From Bradyrhizobium macuxiense (GTDB taxonomy: Bacteria > Pseudomonadota > Alphaproteobacteria > Rhizobiales > Xanthobacteraceae): DNA of 53,686 nt. Below are positions 44,229-52,035 of the stretch, one piece after another. The translations under genes were made by a program, and so were the position numbers. The notes under the pieces were generated by a model that was not told the DNA's origin, did no database searches, and saw nothing but the letters and a program-made list of their open reading frames with translations. Location of the stretch: contig NZ_LNCU01000081.1 in the NCBI RefSeq assembly GCF_001542415.1, forward strand, positions 143,243-196,928. Reading direction: 5' to 3'. Numbering within the stretch: position 1 is the stretch's first letter; the number at the start of each line of letters is the position of its first letter.

Positions 44229-44603
44229 CGTTTCATTCCAACTTTTGTACTGGCCCCAAGGTCATCGCGTATCAGACACGAGCAGAATTGCTGTAACTTT
44301 GCTGCAACAGGTGAGGCCAAACGAGGCTTGGCATTGGTGGGAACTTTCGCACCACTGGCGATGCATTGCCGGCCGCATTCGGACGAAGCGCTTAGCCGGA
44401 TCAATGGTTGTCTTCCTGGAACTGGCTTTGGATCGCGCGCACCGTTCGGAGGCCACCCGGGGTGGCTTGCGACTTTTTAGCGCGGCTCTCTACCAGCCGG
44501 CGGGGACACGCTCAATGTTGCCTCGATTTGAACATCATATCGACATTGCAGGGAACGCGACACGAGTAGCAACCACTTGGATTTGAGAGGTTACGCAGAT
44601 TTC
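44229..44603. other. Porin promoter region and non-coding stretch
   Basis: About 375 bases upstream of the porin start. It must contain the porin promoter, but I cannot assign a confident -35/-10 pair. Open frames in this part have no ribosome site and no recognisable family. Confidence 0.35.
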
Positions 44604-44645
44604 GACGGCCCCGGCGTGTGTCTGAGGGATCGCGCCGGGGCCGTC
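44604..44645. other. Strong 13-base-pair hairpin
   Basis: GACGGCCCCGGCG (44604-44616) and CGCCGGGGCCGTC (44633-44645) pair perfectly around a 16-base loop. There is no T-run. It lies 28 bases past the stop of the small minus-strand frame at 44673, so it may protect or end that transcript. Confidence 0.55.
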
Positions 44646-44672
44646 TTGGTCGGATTGGCTTTCGATCCGGGG

Positions 44673-44843
44673 CTAGTGGAGGCGGAGCCGATCCGATGCG
44701 GTGATCAGATCACAACCTTCTTTTGATGGAAGTGCAGTTTGTGCCAACGCAACCAGTTCCGCTGCCAAGATTGCATCATAATTGATGCACAACCAATGCA
44801 CGCTCGCGTGTTGTCGCCTCAATGGATCGCCGTCAATCTGCAT
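44673..44843 (-). CDS. Small hypothetical protein
   Basis: A 56-residue frame (QIDGDPLRRQHASVHWLCIN, then YDAILAAELVALAQTALPSK). A GGGGAAG lies close to the ATG at 44843. The composition is protein-like and the strong hairpin lies downstream, but no family is recognised. Confidence 0.35.
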   Translation of the reverse strand: MQIDGDPLRRQHASVHWLCINYDAILAAELVALAQTALPSKEGCDLITASDRLRLH

Positions 44844-44960
44844 CTTCCCCGGTGATCGTGGGCGGCTCATGTCCGGCACTGGACTCGCAAGGTGCGTCGG
44901 CTGTTGTCACCGGGGAACGAGGGCTGCTCGTTCAAGAAAAAGAAAACGGAGACAACCGCG

Positions 44961-45221
44961 ATGCCAGAGTCAACAAACAAGGAAGTCGCCGACATCGCTC
45001 GCAAGCTGATCAAGCTCATTCTGCGCGAGCACCCTGTTACCGACCCGCGCGTGACGACCGTGACGATGGTGAAAGCGCTGATCGCGGTGATCATGACGAT
45101 CGGCGAGGTTGCCGGCATTTCGCGACAAGCGATTGCCATGGAGTTTGACATTGCCGCGCAGAATCTTCGTGACGACAAGGTCCTGCACATCGGCCCCGGG
45201 AGGGACGCATACCCTCAATAG
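44961..45221 (+). CDS. Small hypothetical protein
   Basis: An 86-residue protein (KEVADIARKLIKLILREHPV, then TVTMVKALIAVIMTIGEVAG), alternating hydrophobic and polar as a helical bundle. A GGAG sits upstream of the ATG at 44961. No family recognised. It lies in the gene-poor accessory region. Confidence 0.5.
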   Translation: MPESTNKEVADIARKLIKLILREHPVTDPRVTTVTMVKALIAVIMTIGEVAGISRQAIAMEFDIAAQNLRDDKVLHIGPGRDAYPQ

Positions 45222-45344
45222 CCGTGTGCGCACGCGCGTGTTGCTGTCTCATTTAATCCGCAACAACCTAAACCAATCCTCGGCGTGGTGTTCGCGCATG
45301 TGGCACCAAACCCATGCGCGGACTGCCGTCGCCGGGGTGTTGCG

Positions 45345-45593
45345 CTATCCTGCAGCAGTTCTCACACTGACGGATGTTGAGGCCACCGGCGCCAACGCAT
45401 TCCACGCCAAGCCAAAGCTTGCACCGGCACCGCACAATGCGTCGCCAACGGTTGCCAAGCGGATTTCCCATCCGCGTCCACACCGGCGTGAAATGAGAAC
45501 CTCGGACGATCCAAATCCACCAACGTCACGTTTCCATTCGCGTAGCAATATAATTAATTCTTTCTCTTCTGCGCTCAATTCCATTCTCGACAT
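45345..45593 (-). CDS. Small hypothetical protein
   Basis: About 82 residues starting SRMELSAEEKELIILLREWK and containing GRGWEIRLATVGDALCGAGA, then SFGLAWNALAPV. The pattern of an acidic leucine-rich helix, a WEI strand and a gATF-x-AW motif resembles small Bradyrhizobium proteins of unknown function. GGTGAT precedes the ATG at 45593. The C-terminal ten residues (STSVSVRTAAG) look unrelated, so the end may be frameshifted. Confidence 0.45.
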   Translation of the reverse strand: MSRMELSAEEKELIILLREWKRDVGGFGSSEVLISRRCGRGWEIRLATVGDALCGAGASFGLAWNALAPVASTSVSVRTAAG

Positions 45594-46305
45594 TGCATCA
45601 CCGCACATCAAGCCGCCCCAACAGGTGATGCTATCGAAAGCCGAAACTCGCCGTCAATGCGCGCGTGCACATCAGCGGTGTGCGCAGTTCCATTGCATCT
45701 CTGCCTGCACATGCAGATCGGCCATCGTCCGCCGACACGCGCGGCGCCGTAAGCAGGCAGCTCGCGCATCAGCACCTGAAATGCCGGCATGTTTCACGGA
45801 CGCGCAGCTCGAAACCGAACCCCTTCACTACGAGGCATTTGCTCGTTGTGCATTTCGTGGACCCGTCAACCTGACACCGCGAACATATTCTCTTTGGGAT
45901 GCGCGCCGCAGCTGGCTCAGAGAGCGCCATCGAAGAGATTTGCACAGACCAGCCGAAAGCAACGAAGCGGCGAGGGCGCGCCGTGGAGCAGTCGGGTGCG
46001 CTTTCCATCGTCGTCAGTTTTCCGAAAGTGAGCTAGGTGGACGCCATCGTCGATGCGGCATCGGTTCAGGCCGGCGGCTACCGATATGATGCAGAAGGCA
46101 AGGCGAGCCGGGCGACCCCGGCCGCGCAGGATAGCCGCTCGCGATCATCCCGCAGTATGACTTCCGGCACTTCTGCGGCGGGCAAGACCGGGAGAGGTTC
46201 AACGCGCGCCAGCGGCGGTTCTGCGGTGCTGGGGCGGGCGGTCCCGGCCATCCCCATAGCTACCCCACGGTCGGGACCGCCTCGCCTGCACTAGGTAACC
46301 GCCCT
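45594..46305. other. Region without a recognisable gene
   Basis: About 700 bases with overlapping open frames on both strands but none with a plausible ribosome site, family motif or coherent composition. I see no clear repeat or RNA gene. It separates the small-protein gene from the microprotein cluster. Confidence 0.4.
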
Positions 46306-46416
46306 ATGCCGTTTGATGATCGCGTGCTCCGCCGCCTCATGGAAGCTGGGGTGATGGTCGTAGCCATCGCCCTCGTTGTGATTTCCACCTATTTCAGGAT
46401 GCATGGGCCACAATAG
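46306..46416 (+). CDS. 36-residue single-helix membrane microprotein
   Basis: ATG at 46306, TAG at 46414-46416. A charged start (DDRVLRRLMEAG) is followed by one hydrophobic helix (VMVVAIALVVISTYF) and a short polar tail. It fits the small membrane proteins found nearby. Ribosome site weak; unknown function. Confidence 0.4.
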   Translation: MPFDDRVLRRLMEAGVMVVAIALVVISTYFRMHGPQ

Positions 46417-46634
46417 CCCAGTAAGTCCCCGCGCGAGACCGATCAACTACGCCTGGCCGCAAGTACCGTTGGCGGAATCTGAACTATGGGCTTCAATTGA
46501 TCCTGCAGCCGGTGGGCCGCCGGGTCGACTGAACCTTGGCAAGAGTTGTCGGCCATCGCCGGCCGGGTGCGCCCCCGCTTGTGTCGCCCGGCCGGCCTCG
46601 GGGCCTACCACGCAAACACTGACCCGCCGATTTC

Positions 46635-46721
46635 TCACGGTAGGGCACCATACCAGATCACGAGCGCGAATATCACCAGCAGGACGACGGCGATGATCGC
46701 TTCGCTTGTGGGCATTTTCAT
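46635..46721 (-). CDS. 28-residue single-helix membrane microprotein
   Basis: ATG at 46721 (alternative at 46715), TGA at 46635-46637. It begins MPTSEA and forms a single helix IIAVVLLVIFALVIWYGALP, a clean transmembrane segment with a short polar start. The next microprotein gene ends 21 bases upstream of its start on the same strand. No family recognised. Confidence 0.5.
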   Translation of the reverse strand: MKMPTSEAIIAVVLLVIFALVIWYGALP

Positions 46722-46742
46722 CGGCTATCGACCAAGTCGGAC

Positions 46743-46832
46743 TTAGGGCGCAATCAGACTCAAGGTCAGCGCCCCCACGAGTCCAACGCATGAAATCATC
46801 AAGACAAGAAATAAAATGTCGAGACGGCCCAT
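46743..46832 (-). CDS. 29-residue single-helix membrane microprotein
   Basis: ATG at 46832 with a GGAGG site five to six bases upstream, strongly supporting translation; stop at 46743-46745. The sequence starts GRLDILFLVLMISCVGLVGA and stays hydrophobic to the end (LTLSLIAP). It and the 28-residue gene downstream form a probable bicistron. Confidence 0.55.
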   Translation of the reverse strand: MGRLDILFLVLMISCVGLVGALTLSLIAP

Positions 46833-47104
46833 TTTGGCCTCCCGCGAGTAAGTATGTTGGTCGCGGTTCTCCGTTCTAAGGTTCACACGCGGCTGGGTGG
46901 TGCCTCCGCTTGGGTTCGCCCGGCCAACCTCCACCTATCGCGCCGCGCCATTTTGAAAAAGCCCAGCGGCTTAGCTGGCTCGCCGCCGGGCTCTATCGCG
47001 AACAATACGGGCACCTCGAAATGCCGCGATCCTATTGGTGACGAGCAGGCTGGCGGCAGTGGCTTTGGTCACGCCGTCGGATTTCTGAAGAGGTACCCCC
47101 AACC

Positions 47105-47756
47105 TCCGATCACCACGCCCCGCCGCCGTCGGCCTCGGCGGTCCGGATCTCCTGTATTGCCGAGTTTCGACGGTCGACCAGACCTTGGCGCATCGGCCGA
47201 GGCTGCCGGTTTCCAGTTTGATGACGTGGTCGCCGACGACGGCGTGTCTGGCGTCTCGACGCGCCTTGCGGATCGTCCCGAAGGCCACCGGCTTTTCGAC
47301 ATGCTGCGCTCTGGTGACACGCTGGTGGTCCGCTGGGTCGACCGGCTCGGCCGCAACTATGACGACATCAGTGAAACCATCCGCGAGTTCCTGCGCCGTG
47401 GAGTGGTGATCCGGACCATCATCCACAACATGACATTCGACGGCGCCACCAAGAATGTGGTGGATAGGGCCGTCAGGGATGCGCTGAGCGCCTTCATGGC
47501 CGCGACCGCTCAGGCGCAAGCCGAGGCCACCAAAGAGGCCCACCGGGCCGGGATCGAGCACGCAAATTCCAACAACGAGTATCGTGGTCGCTAGCCGAGC
47601 TACAGCCGCGAACAACTCGCGATGGTGCAGAACATGCTCGGCCAGAGCAGCGGCGTCGCTGCCATTGCGAAGACCACCGGCTTAAGCAGGCAGACGGTGT
47701 ATCGAATCCAGAACGATCCGGCCGGTGCCGAGGCGGCGTTGGCGAACTGGCAATAG
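47105..47756 (+). pseudogene. Serine recombinase (resolvase/invertase) pseudogene
   Basis: The parts of a Pin/Tn3-resolvase-like serine recombinase are all present but in different frames. LYCRVSTVDQTLAH (47152-47193) holds the active-site Ser region (YxRVST). The frame then shifts by one, and the rest of the catalytic domain follows: EAAGFQFDDVVADDGVSGVS, RWVDRLGRNYDDI and a region ending HRAGIEHANSNNEYRGR. A TAG at 47592-47594 replaces a Lys in the hinge; after it the helix-turn-helix (PSYSREQLAMVQNMLGQ, TGLSRQTVYRIQNDPAGA) continues in frame to TAG at 47754-47756. The start codon region is also damaged. Confidence 0.88.
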
Positions 47757-47808
47757 ATGTGACCAACGGCACTACCGGGCCTGTGTGCGTTGGTTTTGAT
47801 GCCGGGCG

Positions 47809-48159
47809 ATGTCAGACGGAGGCCGATCTTTGACGAGAGAGCGACGCGCCAAAGACGCCGCGGATGCGTTCCAGCTTCTTCGTGCGTTCCGCTCGCTCGA
47901 TCTTCCCACGCGCCGCCGCGTCGTCGAGATCGTAGAGGCGATGACTGAGAAAGAAGCGCCGGCCAATCGCGGTCGCAGACCCAGCTACTCCCGCACGCAA
48001 CTGCGTCTGGTGCAAGAAATGCTGGCCAAGGATGTCAGCGACGCCGAGATCGCGAAGGCGACCGGTCTCAGCCGGTCGGCCGTCTATCGCATTCGGCGCG
48101 ATCCTGCCGGCGCAGAGGCGGCACTCGCGAGGTGGGGCGCCGTGGATCGTTCTCGATGA
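47809..48159 (+). CDS. Free-standing resolvase-type helix-turn-helix protein
   Basis: A 116-residue protein. Residues about 55-110 (GRRPSYSRTQLRLVQEMLAK, ATGLSRSAVYRIRRDPAGAE) are clearly homologous to the C-terminal DNA-binding part of the resolvase pseudogene 50 bases upstream. The N-terminal half (DAADAFQLLRAFRSLDLPTR, RRVVEIVEAMTEKEAP) is not a recombinase catalytic domain; it is a short helical region seen in other small regulators. It probably binds DNA, perhaps the resolvase's site, as a repressor or relic. Confidence 0.72.
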   Translation: MSDGGRSLTRERRAKDAADAFQLLRAFRSLDLPTRRRVVEIVEAMTEKEAPANRGRRPSYSRTQLRLVQEMLAKDVSDAEIAKATGLSRSAVYRIRRDPAGAEAALARWGAVDRSR

Positions 48160-48202
48160 TGCGGAGTTTCAACTGACGCACCTGCGCCAGTTGGAGGCGA
48201 CC

Positions 48203-48394
48203 ATGTCCGACATCCACGCCACTGTGCACCAAAACCAAACCCACCTTGTCCTTAAGATCGGCAAGCGCTTCATCGTCTATCGTTGCGGCGCCATCGACCG
48301 GCCTGTCAGCGCGCATACCGACTCGGCGAGCGCAATCGAGGACGCCGACCGGCGCGACGAAGAAATCGAACAGCTCCGACGCAGGCGCCTCTGA
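48203..48394 (+). CDS. Small hypothetical protein
   Basis: A 63-residue protein (TVHQNQTHLVLKIGKRFIVY, then DSASAIEDADRRDEEIEQLR). GGAGG lies five to six bases upstream of the ATG at 48203. A two-strand beta start with a charged helical tail. It follows the HTH gene by 43 bases. A terminator-like hairpin follows. No family recognised. Confidence 0.55.
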   Translation: MSDIHATVHQNQTHLVLKIGKRFIVYRCGAIDRPVSAHTDSASAIEDADRRDEEIEQLRRRRL

Positions 48395-48446
48395 TCAGCC
48401 GCCATCGCCACGCCAGCCCGCCAGCGCGTCCCGATCTCTGCACGTA

Positions 48447-48474
48447 GGGCAGCCCCCTCCGGGCGGCCTTTTGT
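48447..48474 (+). terminator. Terminator-like hairpin
   Basis: GGCAGCCC-CCTCC-GGGCGGCC followed by TTTTGT fits an imperfect terminator about 50 bases after the 63-residue protein gene. Confidence 0.5.
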
Positions 48475-48539
48475 CGTTATCCGGGGAACGTTTAGGGGTT
48501 CCAGCTTCGGGTGCCCCGGAACGGACCAGGGCGGGCCGC

Positions 48540-48758
48540 CTAGAAGCTCGACCGGCGCCCGGCTTTGCGGCTGACATCGGCGCCGTCACTGACGCGGAAG
48601 TATTTCAGCGCGAATTTGCCTTCGCGATTGCGGAACGGACCGCCGCAGTTCAGGCAGGTCAATTGACGATCGTTCAAGGGCGGGGCCTCGACGCGTACGA
48701 CTCGGTAGTCTGCGTTGCAGGTCGGGCACCGGAACAGCGTGGCCTGGGTATCTGGCAT
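48540..48758 (-). CDS. Small zinc-ribbon-like protein
   Basis: A 72-residue protein with two CxxC pairs: LFRCPTCNADYRVVRVEAPP and LTCLNCGGPFRNREGKF, spaced for a zinc ribbon. The C-terminal part is basic. The likely start is the ATG at 48758 (MPDTQATLF); a longer frame to 48839 lacks support. It may bind a nucleic acid or another protein. Function unknown. Confidence 0.55.
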   Translation of the reverse strand: MPDTQATLFRCPTCNADYRVVRVEAPPLNDRQLTCLNCGGPFRNREGKFALKYFRVSDGADVSRKAGRRSSF

Positions 48759-48835
48759 GGGACCAAACCTACGGCTACAATTGAGCAAATGATTGGCGCG
48801 GGGCCGCCAGCGGGCACCCGTGTGCTTTGTTGCGA

Positions 48836-48952
48836 TCACGCCGCGTCGTGGTCGGGACCATGACGTTTCACGGCGTGATGATCCGTGAGGATAAGCGCGG
48901 CGACGGTGAGCACCGAGACGAAGGCAAGGGCGAAAATTGCGATATCGATCAT
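48836..48952 (-). CDS. 38-residue single-helix membrane microprotein
   Basis: ATG at 48952 with GGAAGGGG upstream; stop at 48836. One helix IDIAIFALAFVSVLTVAALI is followed by a charged, His/Asp-rich tail (LTDHHAVKRHGPDHDAA). The tail may bind metal. It adds to the small-membrane-protein set of this region. Confidence 0.5.
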   Translation of the reverse strand: MIDIAIFALAFVSVLTVAALILTDHHAVKRHGPDHDAA

Positions 48953-49219
48953 GACGGCCCCTTCCGGAAGAACCAGCCTGGTCGCGATATTGGCGACAGC
49001 CAGCCTTCCGGGGAGGTGCCGTTCGTCATCTTGTGCCAACCAGCCCGCACGCGGGGCTTCGCTCGTGCGCTGGCCGGGATCGGCCGCACCAACTCACCGG
49101 CCAGACGGCGAACGCGCCAGGCGGCGTTTTTTGCGAAGACATTTCTCGCGCAAAATCGGTGCGGCCTGCGGTCTTCCAGATTCGGGCAATGGATCCGGGC
49201 TGCTTCTCCCCGCGGCGCC

Positions 49220-49237
49220 TTATTGAACGTTCAGTAA
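49220..49237. promoter_or_regulatory. TetR-type palindromic operator candidate
   Basis: TTATTGAACGTTCAGTAA is an 18-base dyad matching its reverse complement at 16 of 18 positions, with a perfect TGAACGTTCA core. Such sites are typical of TetR-family repressors, but no TetR gene lies in the window. Confidence 0.5.
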
Positions 49238-49429
49238 AGTCTATTTGCTAAACACTTCGATCACCGCCCGCCTTGGTTGTCCTGCGATCCAAGACGAGGC
49301 GACGATTGCCGCGCCGATACGGTGTGGCGCTCGAATACATGCGTAGTCCTGGGTTCCTCGCTGGTCGTCGATCGCGACAATCTTTTCGCGGGGCTCGCGC
49401 GAAACCCGCTTGACGATCCCCAAAATTTA

Positions 49430-49448
49430 GTAATACGTTTAGTATTAC
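49430..49448. promoter_or_regulatory. Inverted repeat GTAATAC-N5-GTATTAC upstream of the ABC operon
   Basis: Perfect 7-base arms with a 5-base spacer in an AT-rich tract, about 185 bases before the binding-protein gene. A likely repressor or activator operator for the operon. The regulator gene is not visible. Confidence 0.5.
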
Positions 49449-49631
49449 AAAAAACTAAACATCGCGCATCGAGCTGATGCGTGGGAGGAGCCCACCCCAT
49501 CCGGTCACGTTTCCGGACATGGTCCGTCTCGTCCCATCATCGCTCATCAACTCGATTTCAGAGTCTTGGCGTCGTTCCCGAGAGGGCGCGCCGAGCGGGT
49601 TAGGTGCACCAACGATAGAGAGGAAACGGAT

Positions 49632-50990
49632 ATGCGAAGAATGAATTGGCTACGCAGTACGGCGGCGTCCGCGGTCCTCGCGGTCGCGGCGCTCGGGGGT
49701 CTCGGAGGTGGCGAGGCCGCAGCCCAGGGCAAGCAGCTCACCCTGTGCTGGGCAGCGTGGGATCCGGCCAATGCTCTGGTCGAGCTGGGCAAGGACTTCA
49801 CAAAGCAATCCGGCATCGAGATGAAATACGAGTTCGTCCCCTGGACGAGCTACGCTGATCGCTTCCTCAACGAGCTCAACTCCCACGGCAAGCTCTGCGA
49901 CCTGATCATCGGCGACAGCCAATGGATCGGCGGTGCCGCCGAGAACAAATGGTACGTCAAGCTCAACGACTTCTTCGACAAAGAGCACATCTCGATGGAC
50001 GACTTCGTTCCGGCGACCGTCGTCGGCTACTCGCAGTGGCCGAAGAACACGCCGAACTATTGGGCGTTGCCGGCAATGGCCGATGCGGTGGGCTGGACCT
50101 ACCGCAAGGACTGGTTTTCGCGGCCCGAGATTCAATCCGCGTTCAAGGCCAAGTACGGCCGCGATCTGGCGCCGCCGAAGACCTATGACGAGCTGAAGCA
50201 GATTGCCGAGTTCTTCCAGGGCCGCGAGATCGACGGCAAGAAGGTCTATGGCGCCTACATCTTCACCGAGCGTGGCTCGGAAGGCATCACGATGGGCGTC
50301 ACCAACGTGCTCTACAATTACGGCTTCGCCTACGACAATCCAAAGAAGCCTTATCAGATGCAGGGCATCGTCAATTCCGCCGACGCTGCCAAAGGTCTCG
50401 AGTTCTACAAGGAACTCTACAAGTGCTGCACGGCGCCGGGCATGACGAACGCCTACATGCAGGAAGGGCTCGATGCCTTCAAGTCCGGCCAGGTCGCAAT
50501 GCAGATGAACTGGTTCGCCTTCTTCCCCGGCCTCTACAAGGATCCGAATGTCGGCGGCGACAAGATCGGCTTCTTCGTCAATCCGGCCGGCCCGAAGGGG
50601 CATTTCACGCAGCTCGGCGGACAGGGCATCTCGGTGGTGGCAACTTCCGACCACAAGGACGACGCGCTCGCCTACATCAAATGGTTCGCGCAGCCTGCCG
50701 TGCAGCAGAAATGGTGGCAGATCGGCGGCTACTCGGCCCTCAAGGCGGTGGTCGACGCGCCGGACTTCCCCAAGAGCGCGGCGTTCGCGCCGCAATTCCT
50801 GGAGTCGATGGGAATCGTCAAGGACTTCTGGGCCGAGCCGTCCTACGCGCAGCTGCTGCTCGACATGCAGAAGCGGGTGCATGACTACGTCGTCGCCGAC
50901 AAGGGCACGGCGCAGCAGGCGCTGGACCTCCTGGTCAAGGACTGGACCAAGGTCTTCAAGGAGCAGGGCAAGGAAGTCGCCTCGCAATAG
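49632..50990 (+). CDS. ABC transporter extracellular solute-binding protein (family 1, sugar/polyol type)
   Basis: A 452-residue periplasmic binding protein with a signal peptide ending near GEAAAQG. The mature start KQLTLCWAAWDPANALVELG and the family-1 segments WTYRKDWFSRPEIQSAFKAK and IGFFVNPAGPKGHFTQLGGQ are typical of carbohydrate (CUT1-like) importers. It is the first gene of the operon. AGAGAGGAAA precedes the ATG at 49632. The sugar or polyol it binds cannot be told from the sequence alone. Confidence 0.92.
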   Translation: MRRMNWLRSTAASAVLAVAALGGLGGGEAAAQGKQLTLCWAAWDPANALVELGKDFTKQSGIEMKYEFVPWTSYADRFLNELNSHGKLCDLIIGDSQWIGGAAENKWYVKLNDFFDKEHISMDDFVPATVVGYSQWPKNTPNYWALPAMADAVGWTYRKDWFSRPEIQSAFKAKYGRDLAPPKTYDELKQIAEFFQGREIDGKKVYGAYIFTERGSEGITMGVTNVLYNYGFAYDNPKKPYQMQGIVNSADAAKGLEFYKELYKCCTAPGMTNAYMQEGLDAFKSGQVAMQMNWFAFFPGLYKDPNVGGDKIGFFVNPAGPKGHFTQLGGQGISVVATSDHKDDALAYIKWFAQPAVQQKWWQIGGYSALKAVVDAPDFPKSAAFAPQFLESMGIVKDFWAEPSYAQLLLDMQKRVHDYVVADKGTAQQALDLLVKDWTKVFKEQGKEVASQ

Positions 50991-51016
50991 CCGGCGCCCG
51001 CACTTTGCCTGAACTG

Positions 51017-51044
51017 GCTTCCCCGAGGCCCGCCTCGGGGAAGC
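51017..51044 (+). other. Intercistronic hairpin after the binding-protein gene
   Basis: GCTTCCCCGAGG and CCTCGGGGAAGC pair perfectly (12 bp) around CCCG, 26 bases past the binding-protein stop and 16 before the first permease. It has no T-run, so it probably protects the binding-protein mRNA and lowers distal expression. Confidence 0.7.
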
Positions 51045-51060
51045 CGAACCAGCCCAGCTG

Positions 51061-52035
51061 ATGGACACGATGACGACGATCCTGCAACCCGATCATGCTA
51101 CGATCCCTGGCGTGAACAAGCCTGTCAAATCCCGTGCTGCCCGGCGCGTCCACGGCCTGTCGGACCGGACCATCGCCTGGCTGTTCGTCGCGCCGACGAT
51201 CGCGCTGCTGCTAGCGATCAACATCTTTCCGCTGATCTGGATGATCCGGCTGTCTTTCACCAACCTCAATCTCAGCATGTCCTATCTGCCGCTGAGGTTC
51301 GTTGGCCTCGACAATTTCAGGGACATCCTCACCGACGAGGACGTCTGGTTCCGGCTGCAGACCACAGCGCAGTTCGTGATCTGCTCGGTGGCCTTGCAGG
51401 TGGTCGTCGGGTTCGGTCTGGCGCTCTTGATCAACCGGCAGTTTCGCGGCCACAGTTTTTGGACCACGGTCATCCTGCTGCCGATGATGCTGTCGCCGGC
51501 CGTGGTCGGCAATTTCTGGACGCTGCTGCTGCAGCCGCAGATCGGGCCGTTCAACTATCTGATCAGCCTGTTCACCGGTGTGCCGCCGAGCTCGTTCAGC
51601 ATGACCGGGCAGGTGTCGCTTGCGCCGTGGACCATCGTGCTGGTCGATACCTGGATGTGGGCGCCCTACGTCATGCTGATCTGCCTCGCCGGGCTGCGCT
51701 CGATCCCCGATTATATCTATGAGGCGGCGGAGGTCGATCGCGCCTCGGCATGGCGGCAGTTCTGGTCGATCACGCTGCCGATGACAGTCCCGTTCCTGAT
51801 GCTCGCGGTGCTGTTCCGCGCGATCGAGAACTTCAAGATGTTCGACATGGTCAATCTCCTGACCTCGGGCGGCCCGGGCTCGACCACCGAGCTGGTGTCG
51901 ATCTCGCTGAAGCGCGCGGCGTTTGAGAAGTGGCGCACCGGCTATTCCTCCGCGCTCGCCATCATCCTGTTCGTGACCGTGTTCGGTGCCGCCAACATCT
52001 ACGTCAAGACGCTCAACAAGGTGAAGCAACGATGA
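51061..52035 (+). CDS. ABC transporter permease (CUT1/MalF-like)
   Basis: A 324-residue membrane protein with six transmembrane helices. The ATPase-contact EAA loop is visible as YEAAEVDRASAWRQFWSITL. The first gene product of two permeases, coupled to the second by an ATGA overlap at 52032. It forms the heterodimeric channel. Confidence 0.92.
   Translation: MDTMTTILQPDHATIPGVNKPVKSRAARRVHGLSDRTIAWLFVAPTIALLLAINIFPLIWMIRLSFTNLNLSMSYLPLRFVGLDNFRDILTDEDVWFRLQTTAQFVICSVALQVVVGFGLALLINRQFRGHSFWTTVILLPMMLSPAVVGNFWTLLLQPQIGPFNYLISLFTGVPPSSFSMTGQVSLAPWTIVLVDTWMWAPYVMLICLAGLRSIPDYIYEAAEVDRASAWRQFWSITLPMTVPFLMLAVLFRAIENFKMFDMVNLLTSGGPGSTTELVSISLKRAAFEKWRTGYSSALAIILFVTVFGAANIYVKTLNKVKQR

Larger units (their letters stand above)
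49040..49631. other. Regulatory intergenic region upstream of the ABC operon
   Basis: About 590 bases without a convincing gene. GC falls sharply near 49220-49460 and two dyads lie there (49220-49237 and 49430-49448). It must contain the promoter of the ABC operon. No -35/-10 pair is clear: TTGACG at 49410 is followed at 15 bases by TAATAC, too short for a normal sigma-70 spacing. Confidence 0.45.

Noticed and set aside
43179..44480. Plus-strand open frame of 433 codons across the porin region
   Set aside because: It is antisense to the clearly recognisable Omp25-like porin and its translation has no family features; it is a shadow of the GC-rich coding strand.
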